Counted from the stretch's first letter, positions 34,640 through 43,529 are shown. The stretch: 64,000 bases of DNA from Psychrobacter sp. UBA3483 (GCF_002377905.1 NZ_DFQS01000056.1:1-64000), one strand, 5' to 3'. Notes: generated from the sequence alone by a model not told the origin. Numbers and translations: made by a program.

Positions 34640-34954
34640 TTATCCTTCTGATTTTGGGTTTTTACCTACTGGATTTGCAAGCCATTCATTGCGATGGTGT
34701 AAACGCTCGGCTAATAAATAACCCTCAAGCTCCCACAGTTTTTCGACCGCATTTTCGAGTGCGTATTTTTCACCAAGCTCTTTATCAAAGTTATTGGCAT
34801 CTACGCAGGACGCTTCACCAGTGACTTTAAAATTACTTGGCAAGGTGATAACCGCTACCGTTAGCTTGTTGCCGAACACTGCATACTCGACATTGCTTTT
34901 AGCAACCAAGTCATCTAACTGGTCTTTAGTAACTGTATTTTTTGGTTCTGTCAT
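34640..34954 (-). CDS. N4 gp49 / Sf6 gp66-like protein
   Basis: A 104-residue product with VEYAVFGNKLTVAVITLPSN...GEASCVDANNFDKELGEKYA and then ALENAVEKLWELEGYLL. This matches the widespread phage family named after N4 gp49 and Sf6 gene 66, whose function is unknown. The ATG at 34954 is preferred to one four codons upstream. Confidence 0.8.
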   Translation of the reverse strand: MTEPKNTVTKDQLDDLVAKSNVEYAVFGNKLTVAVITLPSNFKVTGEASCVDANNFDKELGEKYALENAVEKLWELEGYLLAERLHHRNEWLANPVGKNPKSEG

Positions 34955-34974
34955 TTTGTACTCCATAGATAAAT

Positions 34975-35010
34975 AAAAAAGAGGTCAGTCGGATTTCCGA
35001 CCAACCTCTA
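34975..35010 (-). terminator. Intrinsic terminator after the coat gene
   Basis: Minus strand: a GAGGT...TCGG/CCGA...ACCTC stem with an internal bulge and a TTTTTT tail, 17 bases past the coat stop. It could set coat mRNA above downstream genes. Confidence 0.85.
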
Positions 35011-35027
35011 AACCACTGATAACGCTA

Positions 35028-36290
35028 CTACGCAGTCGGCGCTAAGATACGCGCCGCATGATTACCACGGACAGTAGCAAAGCCGTATAGGACATCAATA
35101 CGAGTACCTTCACTGTCGTTGATGAAGTCACCACCTGACTGTACACGTAGCGCCATTGTTGAGGCATTAACCGTGTAACCATCAAGACCTGCCAATACTT
35201 TCATTGGTGCAAACGCTACTGCAAATGCGTCTTTTTGGAAACATAGCGCTTGCTCAATCAGTGCGTCGCTATCCATAACAAACGTAATGGCCGCGCTCGC
35301 TGCTGGACTTGCGGTTACTGTGGCGTTAGCTTTTAGCTGAGCTGATACAGTTGCTGGAGTGATTTCAGGGTAGATTTTCAGCGTTGCAGTCGTTCCACCT
35401 GCCGTTACGTCCTCAAGTACCACAAATTGCAATGGTACGCTGTACGTTTGGCGCGTGATTGGGTGAATCTGCTCAACACCTGCAATCGTGAACACTTCGC
35501 CGCGTTTGATGGTTTGACCATTAGTTACGCCGCTTACGGTTAATGTATCACCTGTTTGACCTGCGCCTTCAACGGTCAATCCAGTCTTGCCATGCGAGCC
35601 TGTTAGCTGACGGTAGATATGCTCAGATTCGACAAACTCAAAGCCACGACTGCGACCGATATAGCCTTCTTTCCACTGACGGGCAATTTCAGCGGTTGGG
35701 TTAAACAATGTGCCTGCTGGGTCAACAATCGAGTTGGTTAGCTCAGATGACAAGAATGACATGCGGTCACTTGATGGTGCTAATGCGCGATTTAGCATGG
35801 TGCGAGCGCGTCCCCATGCTGCTGTTGGGTGTGCTTCACTTGCTTTCATTAATGCCATGTTATTTACTGACACGATAGCGCGTTGTAGCAAGTCAGCATC
35901 AATGCTTGTGGCCAATGAGTTAATAGCCGGTTGCAAAAAGCGGGTCTTAAAGTCTGTCATGTTCAGCGTAAGCTCAGCTGCGCCAAACTCTAAACCAACG
36001 TGCTTTTGGGTGTCAATCTTTAATAGGACTGACTTCTCTTGTGCGTTCTCGTCAGCATCGGCAGACTTGAACACATGACCTTCTGTAACGATAGGCGTTG
36101 GCGGAATACGGATTCGTACACTATCACCGACTTTATAGCCTTGCGTGTCTTTGTTAAATTCTTTCTCACGATTGCGGTTAATCGCTTTGATAAATTGCGA
36201 TTCTTCAACCAACATTGCAGCCGCTTCTTTTGCGACCATTTCATGAGTTAAAATTTTGTTGCTGGTGTTTTCGCTGTAGTTTTTAGCCAT
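35028..36290 (-). CDS. Major capsid protein, P22 coat (gp5) family
   Basis: A 420-residue product. Family-typical stretches are KILTHEMVAKEAAAMLVEES near the start, VGDSVRIRIPPTP, MTDFKTRFLQPAINSLATSID, and an inserted domain around residues 220-330 (GLTVEGAGQTGDTLTVSG, FTIAGVEQIHPIT), as in the P22 I-domain. It should form a T=7-type HK97-fold head with the scaffold encoded just upstream. Confidence 0.93.
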   Translation of the reverse strand: MAKNYSENTSNKILTHEMVAKEAAAMLVEESQFIKAINRNREKEFNKDTQGYKVGDSVRIRIPPTPIVTEGHVFKSADADENAQEKSVLLKIDTQKHVGLEFGAAELTLNMTDFKTRFLQPAINSLATSIDADLLQRAIVSVNNMALMKASEAHPTAAWGRARTMLNRALAPSSDRMSFLSSELTNSIVDPAGTLFNPTAEIARQWKEGYIGRSRGFEFVESEHIYRQLTGSHGKTGLTVEGAGQTGDTLTVSGVTNGQTIKRGEVFTIAGVEQIHPITRQTYSVPLQFVVLEDVTAGGTTATLKIYPEITPATVSAQLKANATVTASPAASAAITFVMDSDALIEQALCFQKDAFAVAFAPMKVLAGLDGYTVNASTMALRVQSGGDFINDSEGTRIDVLYGFATVRGNHAARILAPTA

Positions 36291-36306
36291 GTTATATCTC
36301 TCTTAG

Positions 36307-37164
36307 TTATAAACCCCGCGAGCGCAGAAAGTCGTCATCTGACATACTGTAAGCGTTCTTTTTAATGGGTGCGTTTGCATTGGTATGATTTGGTGGTGGT
36401 GGTGCTTTACTCTGTCTTGCGGCTTTTGATTGACCACCTTTTTTGGCTTGTATCTGCGCGTGTATGCGTCCAAATTCAGCGTATTGCTTGGCTTGTGGCA
36501 TGTCTGCGATTTCGTAATACAAGTCATGGTCTGCTGCAACGTGTTCAAGAATATCCATCAAGTCGTCACCCTGATAAAGCTCACTGGGGTCAGCTTGAAT
36601 CGGCTTATCTTGCATAAGCTCAGATAATTGTTGAAAGTTCTCTTTAAACTCAGGATTTGCTTTAAATCGTGCGTTAAAGTTATCGACAATCTCAGCATTG
36701 CGCTGTTCTTGCTGTTTTGCTTGCTCACGTTGCTGTAAGCGTTGGTCAAGTTTCCAGTCTTGATGCTTTTCTTCATACTCTGCTTGTGCGGCAAAGTAAT
36801 CATCTAGCCCGTTTTCGAGGTCGTAGTCCTCAATATTTGGCTTAACTGGTGCGCCGTCACTGCTCGCCGTCTGCTTTGGCTGCTGTGACTGTTGGCGTAA
36901 TTGTTCAAGCTCTGCTTCGTACGCTTTCTTCTCAGCGACTAGCTGCTTGATGCGCTCACTTGCTCGACCGCCTTTCTTTTCGGGTTCAGGTTCAGCATCG
37001 GAATCATCGGTTGATTCATCATCCGCATCATCATTACCTTGCGTCTGCTCGTCCTGCTCGACTTCATCGGTTTCAACTGTTTCTGCTTGCGCTTCATCAT
37101 GTTCGACCGCCTCTGTTGGCTCAGGTGCTTCGCTTACTTCTTCGACTGTGGTATCAAAAGCCAT
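36307..37164 (-). CDS. Putative capsid scaffolding protein
   Basis: A 285-residue, very acidic, Gln-rich helical protein with no membrane segment. E/D runs fill residues 10-70; helix and coiled coil (SERIKQLVAEKKAYEAELEQ, QQREQAKQQEQRN) follow; the end is basic (SKAARQSKAPPPP). Size, composition and position between portal and coat fit P22 gp8-like scaffolding proteins. The ATG at 37164 (MAFDTTVEE) is preferred over 37179. Confidence 0.8.
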   Translation of the reverse strand: MAFDTTVEEVSEAPEPTEAVEHDEAQAETVETDEVEQDEQTQGNDDADDESTDDSDAEPEPEKKGGRASERIKQLVAEKKAYEAELEQLRQQSQQPKQTASSDGAPVKPNIEDYDLENGLDDYFAAQAEYEEKHQDWKLDQRLQQREQAKQQEQRNAEIVDNFNARFKANPEFKENFQQLSELMQDKPIQADPSELYQGDDLMDILEHVAADHDLYYEIADMPQAKQYAEFGRIHAQIQAKKGGQSKAARQSKAPPPPNHTNANAPIKKNAYSMSDDDFLRSRGL

Positions 37165-37263
37165 TGTTCTACTCTCCATTTACGCATGTTGTGCGAGGTT
37201 TACGTCACTAAGCGCAGTAATCCCAATCGTGACGGCATTGGGCTGCGAGGTTAATACGGGTAT

Positions 37264-37288
37264 AAAAAAACCGCCCATTAAGGACGGT
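37264..37288 (-). terminator. Intrinsic terminator between scaffold and portal
   Basis: Minus strand as read toward the scaffold gene: an ACCGTCC/GGGCGGT stem with a G-T pair and a TTTTTTT tail. It lies about 85 bases downstream of the portal stop. Confidence 0.8.
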
Positions 37289-37372
37289 CTTGTTTGTCTT
37301 TCTTACGCTTTGAATGAATAACCAATGCTATATCGACTAGCAGCGCGATGGCTCTAATTAGTCTTTGTCGTT

Positions 37373-39667
37373 TCATAACATCCCCTCATCAGGCATCGGC
37401 ATATCTGCCATTGGTTGCTCAAATTCATCTTGCGGCATTGGTTCGCCCATTGGCATTTGCTCAGGCATGACAGGCTGCTGCTCATCAAAGCCTTGCTCGG
37501 GCATCATCATGTCATCAGGCATTGGTTCTTGCATCATGTCAGGCTGTGGCTGCTGCATTGGTTCGTCATTAGACGTATAACTGTCTAAGTCCTCACCTTG
37601 CGTTGACCAGTCTTGCGGTGCGTTCTGCATTTCTGCCATTGCTTGTTGTAAGTCTGCTGTTCTATCTAAGATAGTTTGTAGCACACTGCTAAACGCCTTA
37701 ACTTCCTCTTGGTCTGTACGTCCGGACTCTCTAATCTTAGCCGCCTCAATCATTGCGTCTGCTTTGATTTCTTCTTTTAAGACTTCGAGTTCTCGGTCTG
37801 CAGACTTATCGCTAAGCTCTTGTGACATTTGCTGTAATGCTTGTTCAGCTTGCTGCATTTGCTGCTGCATCTGTTGAATCTGCTGCTGTAGCTCAGGCGG
37901 CATTGGTGGCGCATCACCGTCATCATCTTTAAGCTGTGGCGGTAATAGCATCTTGAGCCTATCAGCTATCTTATCGGCGTCAGGGAAGTCAAACGCTCGA
38001 ATAATCAAGTCACCTGATACTTCCATCAATGCTGGATAAGCACGTCCAAGCTCAATCAACACCTCACGCGCTTCTTCTCGCTGCGTGTTGTAGTCTGCAC
38101 CTGCTGCAATGCGAATGTCGTACTTACCGACGGTCACATCGTTATACAAGCCGTTGATACCGACCTCAGCATCTTTAAGCTCTTTCTCGTACTTTTGTAC
38201 TAAAGGAGATTCGGGGTCCATATTGATAACCAGTGTTTTATACACTTCATCATCTTGCGTAATGCGTAGCACACGTGGCGTATCATAGTAATGCGGTATC
38301 ATCGACAAGATAACGCGTCCTAAATGCTCATAGGCTCGCTTAAAGTTATCAAGAAAATGGAAGTTACCCTGGTCGCTTTGGCGCTGCCTTGCCATGATTG
38401 CACGACCTGACGTTTCGTTACCTTGATTGCCAAGTGTTGCATCATTGATGTTCGTTGTGCCTTTGATTTCATCAGCACTGGTCATCACTTCACGCATCAA
38501 ATCAGGCGAACCTTGATAAGCTGTGGCCATAAATGGTGGTGCTAAAGGCTGTCCTTTTTCATTGACTGACTTGTAAGGCAAAAACGTCATATTTGGATTG
38601 TTAATATCATTCCAATATGATTCGTAACCCTCAATGCTTTCACCATCAGCGACCCACGGTCTATTGCCCGCTTTTTGTAGCTGTTCTAGCTGTGCTGTGC
38701 GAGCATAGTTGTAGATAATCTGTGGGTCTTTGGCATTGGTGATTAGCGAGTTCCAATAGCGCTTATTCTTGACCCACTGTTCATCACCGACAACTAAGAT
38801 AATAGGGATAAAATCCGCTTTAATCTCGGTCTGCTCAAGGATTGCATCACGCGAGCATTTGTACCACATGATTGTCTTTGTTTGTGTCTTGCGCTCGTTG
38901 GCAATGACTAAATCAGGATCACCTTCGTATTCGTCAATCTTAGACTTAAGCAGCGTTGTGCCGTCATCTAACAAGTAAAGCGTATCTTGCACGTACTCAA
39001 CACGGTAATACTCAGCGACAAACACAGTATCTTCTTGCTGCCAATCCGTTGCCTCTGACATGTCGTCAACACTGACCGCTTCTTCATCGGGAAACTGACG
39101 CTTAAACTCGTCTTTGCTCATCCATTCGCCAGTTATGGCTTCGGTTGAGTCACTACCAAACGGGCATTTAATCTCAGGCGATAGATAAGTAGATTGCGGA
39201 TTCTCAATGCGTTTGACCTTAATGTCTTGATTGAATGACAGCTCGTTTTCATAGTCAGTCGTGACGCGGTAAAAGCCAAAGCCACCCATAATAGCGCGGC
39301 CACCTGCCCAGTCAGTAGCAATGTCAGCACGGCTAGATTTCAGCACATACTCAAGCATGGCATCTTGAATCTCAGCCCTGCCCACATCGCTGTCATCTAC
39401 TGGGATAGCGTTGAGCGTCATCTTGTTAGCGCGTAATGCGTTAGTCTGTTGATGCACGAATGACGCTATCTTGTTGATAGTAATACAAGGGCGACCTGAC
39501 TTCTCACGAGCTAGTCGAGCCGCTGCGTCCCATTGCGCTTCTTTATTGACGCAAAACTCAATGTCGTCTGCTGCTTGCTCATAAATATCGTGCCAATAAT
39601 CTTCGGCGCGTTTACGGAAATCTCGCATTGACTGCAAGATGTCTTTTTTATCTGTTTTATCAGTCAT
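37373..39667 (-). CDS. Portal protein, P22 gp1 family
   Basis: A 764-residue product. It has the P22-type portal start (AEDYWHDIYEQAADDIEF...GRPCITINKI), the FHFLDNFKRAYEHLGRVIL region, YDIRIAAGADYNTQREEA, and a long C-terminal helix (EELQQQIQQMQQQMQ-like), i.e. the barrel. The last 60 residues are Met/Pro/Gln/Asp-rich low complexity. Twelve copies form the DNA entry ring. The ATG at 39667 avoids overlap with terL. Confidence 0.92.
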   Translation of the reverse strand: MTDKTDKKDILQSMRDFRKRAEDYWHDIYEQAADDIEFCVNKEAQWDAAARLAREKSGRPCITINKIASFVHQQTNALRANKMTLNAIPVDDSDVGRAEIQDAMLEYVLKSSRADIATDWAGGRAIMGGFGFYRVTTDYENELSFNQDIKVKRIENPQSTYLSPEIKCPFGSDSTEAITGEWMSKDEFKRQFPDEEAVSVDDMSEATDWQQEDTVFVAEYYRVEYVQDTLYLLDDGTTLLKSKIDEYEGDPDLVIANERKTQTKTIMWYKCSRDAILEQTEIKADFIPIILVVGDEQWVKNKRYWNSLITNAKDPQIIYNYARTAQLEQLQKAGNRPWVADGESIEGYESYWNDINNPNMTFLPYKSVNEKGQPLAPPFMATAYQGSPDLMREVMTSADEIKGTTNINDATLGNQGNETSGRAIMARQRQSDQGNFHFLDNFKRAYEHLGRVILSMIPHYYDTPRVLRITQDDEVYKTLVINMDPESPLVQKYEKELKDAEVGINGLYNDVTVGKYDIRIAAGADYNTQREEAREVLIELGRAYPALMEVSGDLIIRAFDFPDADKIADRLKMLLPPQLKDDDGDAPPMPPELQQQIQQMQQQMQQAEQALQQMSQELSDKSADRELEVLKEEIKADAMIEAAKIRESGRTDQEEVKAFSSVLQTILDRTADLQQAMAEMQNAPQDWSTQGEDLDSYTSNDEPMQQPQPDMMQEPMPDDMMMPEQGFDEQQPVMPEQMPMGEPMPQDEFEQPMADMPMPDEGML

Positions 39668-39678
39668 TGCGTATCTCT

Positions 39679-40959
39679 TTAGCCTTGCCACCCGCGTGAT
39701 GCGATAGGCTTTGGTAGTTTGGGTGTTTTCTTAACGACCATACGGTCAATTGATAGAGCGACATAGCGTAGAGCATCTGCTGCGTGACTTGCCCAATCGT
39801 GGACTGGTCTTGGCTTAAACTCTTGCATCTTGTCGTTATATTCACGGCGGTAATTGCGGACACACTCAATACCACGAGCGCAGCGCTTTTCGTCAATCCA
39901 TACGGTTTTCAGTAGCTGTCTTGTCGCATCAATACCATCGTCGATACTGATATTAGTAACCGTTGTAAAATCAATGCCCATCGTTCTTGCTGTCTCAAGC
40001 CGTGACTTACCACTGGTAAACTCACGTACTTTAATATCATGAGGTGCAAAGTGACCGCCATAATCGTAACCTTTGGATTTAATCAGCTTAATGTAATGGT
40101 CAATGCCCTCACCGTTTGCTTCGTAGTAATCCACCAAGCGCGGCTCTTTACCGTATATCTGAACAAACCAAATCACGGTTGAATCACTTACACCTAAATC
40201 CCACACGGTATAAACGGGCAATATGTCATCAACTGGCACACTCGTTATGCGACCGTCTTTCTGTGCCTTGTGTAGCTCATCTTTGTAGATAGCACCATCA
40301 GCGACTAGCTTTGGCTGTCCATCGTAGATATTGAGCCATGCGTCATAGTCATCACGCTTCATGTTCTCAGCTAAGCGTATAATCTCAGGCGGACAGTTTT
40401 TGTTGTCGTTGTAATTGACGCGAATCAGCGTCACATCATCACGCTTACCATCAAGCGTAGGTTGTATGTAATCATTCCACACCGCATCTGTGAGCAAGTA
40501 AGGGTTTAAGCTCATAATCACTTGGCAATCAGGCGTACGAATCACTGTTGGTATCAATATGTCCAATGACCGCTTACTGACTGTCTGCGCTTCTTCAATC
40601 CAAGTACGGTTACAACCCTCGAATGACTTGATTGTGTCTGCTGTATGCTCAAGTAAGCCGCTATACATAAATAGCGTACCGTTGACGCCGCGTATCTCAG
40701 TTTCTAAGACATTGTAAAAGCGGCCAAGATTCCAACGCTTAATGCGGTCTTTGAATAATTGATGCACTGATTGCTTGATTGAATTTTGCACTTCGCGACA
40801 ACACAAGTTACGGTTGACGTTCTTAATGCCATCAATCAATAGATAGTCTGCAACTTCCCAAGATTTGCCACCGCCACGACCGCCATACAAGATACAAAAA
40901 AGCCGCTCACGTAAGTAAAGCGGCTGAAAGAGTGCGGATTTTTCCTCTGCTATATTCAT
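39679..40959 (-). CDS. terL: Terminase large subunit
   Basis: The 426-residue product has Walker A GGRGGGKSWEVAD near residue 27, Walker B/catalytic TWIEEAQT near 118 and coupling motif SLNP. The RNase H-like nuclease domain has VWDLGVSDSTV and a later HDWASHAADALRY. It packages DNA into the prohead using ATP and cuts concatemers. It starts within the terS stop (TAATG). Confidence 0.95.
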   Translation of the reverse strand: MNIAEEKSALFQPLYLRERLFCILYGGRGGGKSWEVADYLLIDGIKNVNRNLCCREVQNSIKQSVHQLFKDRIKRWNLGRFYNVLETEIRGVNGTLFMYSGLLEHTADTIKSFEGCNRTWIEEAQTVSKRSLDILIPTVIRTPDCQVIMSLNPYLLTDAVWNDYIQPTLDGKRDDVTLIRVNYNDNKNCPPEIIRLAENMKRDDYDAWLNIYDGQPKLVADGAIYKDELHKAQKDGRITSVPVDDILPVYTVWDLGVSDSTVIWFVQIYGKEPRLVDYYEANGEGIDHYIKLIKSKGYDYGGHFAPHDIKVREFTSGKSRLETARTMGIDFTTVTNISIDDGIDATRQLLKTVWIDEKRCARGIECVRNYRREYNDKMQEFKPRPVHDWASHAADALRYVALSIDRMVVKKTPKLPKPIASRGWQG

Positions 40960-41333
40960 TATTTGAATGAAATATCGATACTGATATTTCCCTCGGTCTT
41001 GGTTTCAGCTTTGTCTACAATCAAGCCTAGTAATTTAGCCTTGCCCATGCTGGCGGCAACCATCGGTGCGCCTTTGCCTTCTTCTTTGGCAATCTTGCGC
41101 GCTTCTTCGAGTTCATCGAGAATGTCATCGATGGTCAACCCATTGCGTTTTGCTATGTCTTTTTGCCCGGCTTTGATAGCTGCTTTGATGTCAACATTGG
41201 TCAACAACCTTTGCCCTTGTGACTTTGCTGTCTTTTTACTATATCCAGCTCTTATGGCTGCTTGAGTGGCGTTGTTATCAATTAGATATTCATCTTTGAA
41301 TCGCTGCTGCTTAGCGGTAAGTTTTTTAGACAT
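40959..41333 (-). CDS. terS: Terminase small subunit
   Basis: A 124-residue product. LTAKQQRFKDEYLIDNNATQ followed by AAIRAGYSKKTAKSQGQRLL is the Terminase_2 N-terminal helix-turn-helix that recognises pac or cos. A helical oligomerisation part and a short beta tail (GNISIDISF) follow. The ATG at 41333 is preferred; the frame extends four codons upstream. Confidence 0.92.
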   Translation of the reverse strand: MSKKLTAKQQRFKDEYLIDNNATQAAIRAGYSKKTAKSQGQRLLTNVDIKAAIKAGQKDIAKRNGLTIDDILDELEEARKIAKEEGKGAPMVAASMGKAKLLGLIVDKAETKTEGNISIDISFK

Positions 41334-41355
41334 GCTCACCTCCAATCAGCGAGTA

Positions 41356-41387
41356 TAAAAAATGCCCATCTAAATCAATAGTGGGCA
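41356..41387 (-). terminator. Intrinsic terminator upstream of terS
   Basis: Minus strand: a TGCCCA/TGGGCA stem and T6 tail, just after the stop of the 53-residue gene at 41395-41556. Confidence 0.75.
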
Positions 41388-41394
41388 AAAGGGG

Positions 41395-41556
41395 TTATTT
41401 ATTAAAAAATGAATCCATGTCATCTACGTATTTTTGTGCGCCTGGATAACTTCTATCAGCGCGGCTTTTTAGGAAGTCGTACCAATAGTCCTTGGCGGTC
41501 TGCTTCTTACATTGCTTCCAACGATTAAAGACCTCAGCGTTGCTTAGATCGCACAT
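41395..41556 (-). CDS. Small phage protein, 53 residues
   Basis: A short frame starting MCDLSNAEVFNRWKQC, charged and aromatic (DYWYDFLKSRADRSY), ending MDSFFNK. An AGGGA site lies 8 bases before the ATG. Terminators occur on both sides, so it is its own unit between the Q-like gene and terS. No family recognised. Aromatic-rich helical content suggests a small DNA- or protein-binding factor, but that is a guess. Confidence 0.6.
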   Translation of the reverse strand: MCDLSNAEVFNRWKQCKKQTAKDYWYDFLKSRADRSYPGAQKYVDDMDSFFNK

Positions 41557-41584
41557 ATCAGCATCCCTGCCAAATCGTAGACGT

Positions 41585-41616
41585 AAAAAAGCCCCATCGA
41601 ATTAACGATAGGGCTT
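41585..41616 (-). terminator. Intrinsic terminator (tR'-like) before late genes
   Basis: Minus strand: AAGCCC-TATCG paired with CGAT-GGGGCTT around a short loop, then TTTTTT. It sits about 65 bases downstream of a candidate late promoter and upstream of the late genes, as expected for a Q-controlled terminator. Confidence 0.85.
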
Positions 41617-41659
41617 AAAATCAAAAGGCTGCTTGCATAGAAACGTGCAGCATATACCT

Positions 41660-41688
41660 ACCTTAAAGCATCTCACTTAGTTTGTCAA
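41660..41688 (-). promoter_or_regulatory. Candidate phage late promoter
   Basis: Minus strand: a perfect TTGACA (41688-41683) with a weak -10-like TAAGGT 17 bases on, directly after the Q-like gene. The weak -10 is compatible with a Q-dependent pR'-type promoter. Assigned mainly from position. Confidence 0.45.
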
Positions 41689-41703
41689 TTAGTAGTTGCT
41701 TGA

Positions 41704-42108
41704 TTAAATATCGTCCATCAACATACCCATGATTAACCCCTCAGTGTGCGCGATATACTCTCTTACTCTATGCTCACTTGCACGTTTACCACTATCGCCA
41801 TATAAAAACTGTGTGAGATAACCCCTTGCTATCTTTTTTGGTATCTCGTTATAGACGTACTTCAATATAACGCATTGAGCATGAGCCGGTGCGTGTTTGC
41901 TTATCAACGCCATAATACGGTCAATCTTTAATGCCTGACTATCGCTTATCGGGTCATAGTCTAAATACTTAGCCTGTCGCTCACTCTCACTGTCACAAAA
42001 TGGCGCTGAATTAATGAGCATCTGTGATGGACTAGCACAGCCCTGACTACCAAAATCCCTTGACCAAGCACCCCAAGCACGTAGCACATTCTGTATATCG
42101 TCAATCAT
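41704..42108 (-). CDS. Putative late antitermination protein (Q-like)
   Basis: A 134-residue product. LRAWGAWSRDFGSQGCASPSQ followed by a DYDPISDSQALKIDRIMALI segment and a helical DNA-binding end (HRVREYIAHTEGLIMGML) resemble phage antitermination proteins of the Q type (RAWG-W, D-AL-ID). It is the last early gene, and a promoter-terminator pair follows. It should let RNA polymerase read through terminators in the late region. Confidence 0.6.
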   Translation of the reverse strand: MIDDIQNVLRAWGAWSRDFGSQGCASPSQMLINSAPFCDSESERQAKYLDYDPISDSQALKIDRIMALISKHAPAHAQCVILKYVYNEIPKKIARGYLTQFLYGDSGKRASEHRVREYIAHTEGLIMGMLMDDI

Positions 42109-42620
42109 TCCCCACCCCTAATCCAATGATAATCGTCCGGCTGTGGCAGCCATAATCCTTGCGCGTTATAAAAGTGATATATCTCGTGTAGATACTCACC
42201 CATTTGTTTTGTGCTTGCTTTGGTGGTGCTGAATAGTCTTGCTACGCCCTGCGCTAACTGCTCGTATTCTTGAACACTTAAATGCTTCTTAGCCTCATTC
42301 AGCGCGATAACCGTTTCCGCTGTCTCTAAGTCGTCACGCTGATAAATCCTGACCAAGTGAGCGCGTTTTAATATCGTGTGCTGCTGCTCTTTGGTGTTGC
42401 CGTCCTTACCTGCAATGATTGTTACCCATTTCCAGTAAAGCGAGTTTTGAGCCACTGACCGCGCGCGCTCCTTGCTAATCACTTCAACCGTTACAATCGT
42501 TTCGACTTCGTGGTTGTCTTTGTGCGCCTGGTACATCGACATAACGTAGGCGCATAGGTTGGTAAAAATATCTAAGCTAACGACCCTAAAAACATTCCGG
42601 ATAGTTTTGAATGGCTGCAT
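42105..42620 (-). CDS. NinB/Orf-like recombination accessory protein
   Basis: A 171-residue product. The core ERARSVAQNSLYWKWVTIIAGKDG and later STKQMGEYLHEIYHFYNAQG fit the NinB/Orf type (R-S-x-x-QN-x-x-W/Y and a final helix). In lambda this protein binds SSB and single-stranded DNA and helps recombination. Resemblance is moderate. GGAGG lies 7 bases before the ATG at 42620. It overlaps the gene upstream by 35 bases. Confidence 0.5.
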   Translation of the reverse strand: MQPFKTIRNVFRVVSLDIFTNLCAYVMSMYQAHKDNHEVETIVTVEVISKERARSVAQNSLYWKWVTIIAGKDGNTKEQQHTILKRAHLVRIYQRDDLETAETVIALNEAKKHLSVQEYEQLAQGVARLFSTTKASTKQMGEYLHEIYHFYNAQGLWLPQPDDYHWIRGGE

Positions 42621-42894
42621 CCTCTGCCCTCCTTAGCGTTTCATTTGTGCTTTCTAGTTTTTCGGTGAACCACTCGAGCGATTGATTGCGGTCCATACCC
42701 ATGAGCATCTGGTCAAATCTTTTATGGTCCGCATCACATAACGGTATCGTGTATTTATCATCGGCTTTAATGGACCGACCTTTGCCGTGCTCACTAAAGT
42801 TTGAATGAGCCGCCTGTGATCGCGGCCCCATACCACAAACACAACATGGTAAGGACCGGACCTTCTCAAGCCGCTTGTTATCGCGCTTACTCAC
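42586..42894 (-). CDS. HNH-type zinc nuclease (DUF968/Ref-like)
   Basis: A 102-residue product. CCVCGMGPRSQAAHSNF with GKGRSIKADDKYTIPLC and then DADHKRFDQ gives the Cys pair, an AAH and a CxxDH pattern of the compact HNH fold found in phage DUF968 and P1 Ref-like proteins. Ref is a RecA-directed nuclease. Activity here is inferred. Confidence 0.65.
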   Translation of the reverse strand: MSKRDNKRLEKVRSLPCCVCGMGPRSQAAHSNFSEHGKGRSIKADDKYTIPLCDADHKRFDQMLMGMDRNQSLEWFTEKLESTNETLRRAEDAAIQNYPECF

Positions 42895-43303
42895 TTTCTA
42901 GCCTTGCGATTTCATCATTGATAAAAGCTGCTACTGCCAACCAACCGTACGACCTGATGGCGGTCATCGCTCTGTAGATACCATGCTCACGATAACTAGC
43001 TATTTCTTTGACATTGTTATCCCACTCAAGGCTGTTAGGTTGCTCATTATCACCAGTTAAATATGCTCGTTTTGCATACCAAACCGCCTTTTTTAAGTCC
43101 TCAATATCATCAAACTTGCTGCCACAGCGATACAAATACTTGAAGCAATTTCCGCTATTGAACATCATAAAGTCAGTCACATCACAACACGGTACGCCGC
43201 TTGCGTCTTTGTAATGCGGCGGATTATTTACCATGTCTGCTTTATCGACACCGCTAAATGACGACTTTCTAAAACCGCGAAAACCACTATCCCAATCACT
43301 CAT
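42887..43303 (-). CDS. DUF3310-family phage protein
   Basis: A 138-residue product. VNNPPHYKD...CCDVTDFMMFNSGNCFKYLYRCG followed by KFDDIEDLKKAVWYAKRAY is the DUF3310 signature (NPPHY, GN..KY..R.G.K, EDL.KA..Y). Function unknown; it is often near phage nucleotide metabolism and replication genes. It has an extra 60-residue C-terminal helical part. Confidence 0.8.
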   Translation of the reverse strand: MSDWDSGFRGFRKSSFSGVDKADMVNNPPHYKDASGVPCCDVTDFMMFNSGNCFKYLYRCGSKFDDIEDLKKAVWYAKRAYLTGDNEQPNSLEWDNNVKEIASYREHGIYRAMTAIRSYGWLAVAAFINDEIARLESE

Positions 43304-43529
43304 TCCCAGTACTCCCTTGCATCCAATCCGTTAATTTATACTCACGCTCAATGTAAGCCTGTTCTAGCAGCACCGATGACAAGCAAGCCGCCTTTGTACC
43401 TTTTGGCACTTTAAACGCTGCCACGCGCCGCTCAATGCCATTAATCACGCATCTGCCGCTTATCATTGGTAGCTTACTGCTGTCGAGCTGCGTTACTCGG
43501 TCTAAGCGCTTTCTTGTTTTGTCGTTCAT
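43296..43529 (-). CDS. Small phage early protein
   Basis: A 77-residue product, basic, starting MNDKTRKRLDRV. It has a beta-like centre (RCVINGIERRVAAFKVPKG) and an acidic-aromatic end. No family recognised. It overlaps both neighbours by 4-8 bases in an operon of small genes. Confidence 0.55.
   Translation of the reverse strand: MNDKTRKRLDRVTQLDSSKLPMISGRCVINGIERRVAAFKVPKGTKAACLSSVLLEQAYIEREYKLTDWMQGSTGNE

Noticed and set aside
37365..37580. Gly/Ser/Cys-rich repeat-like plus-strand frame
   Set aside because: It is the antisense of the Met/Pro/Gln-rich portal tail.
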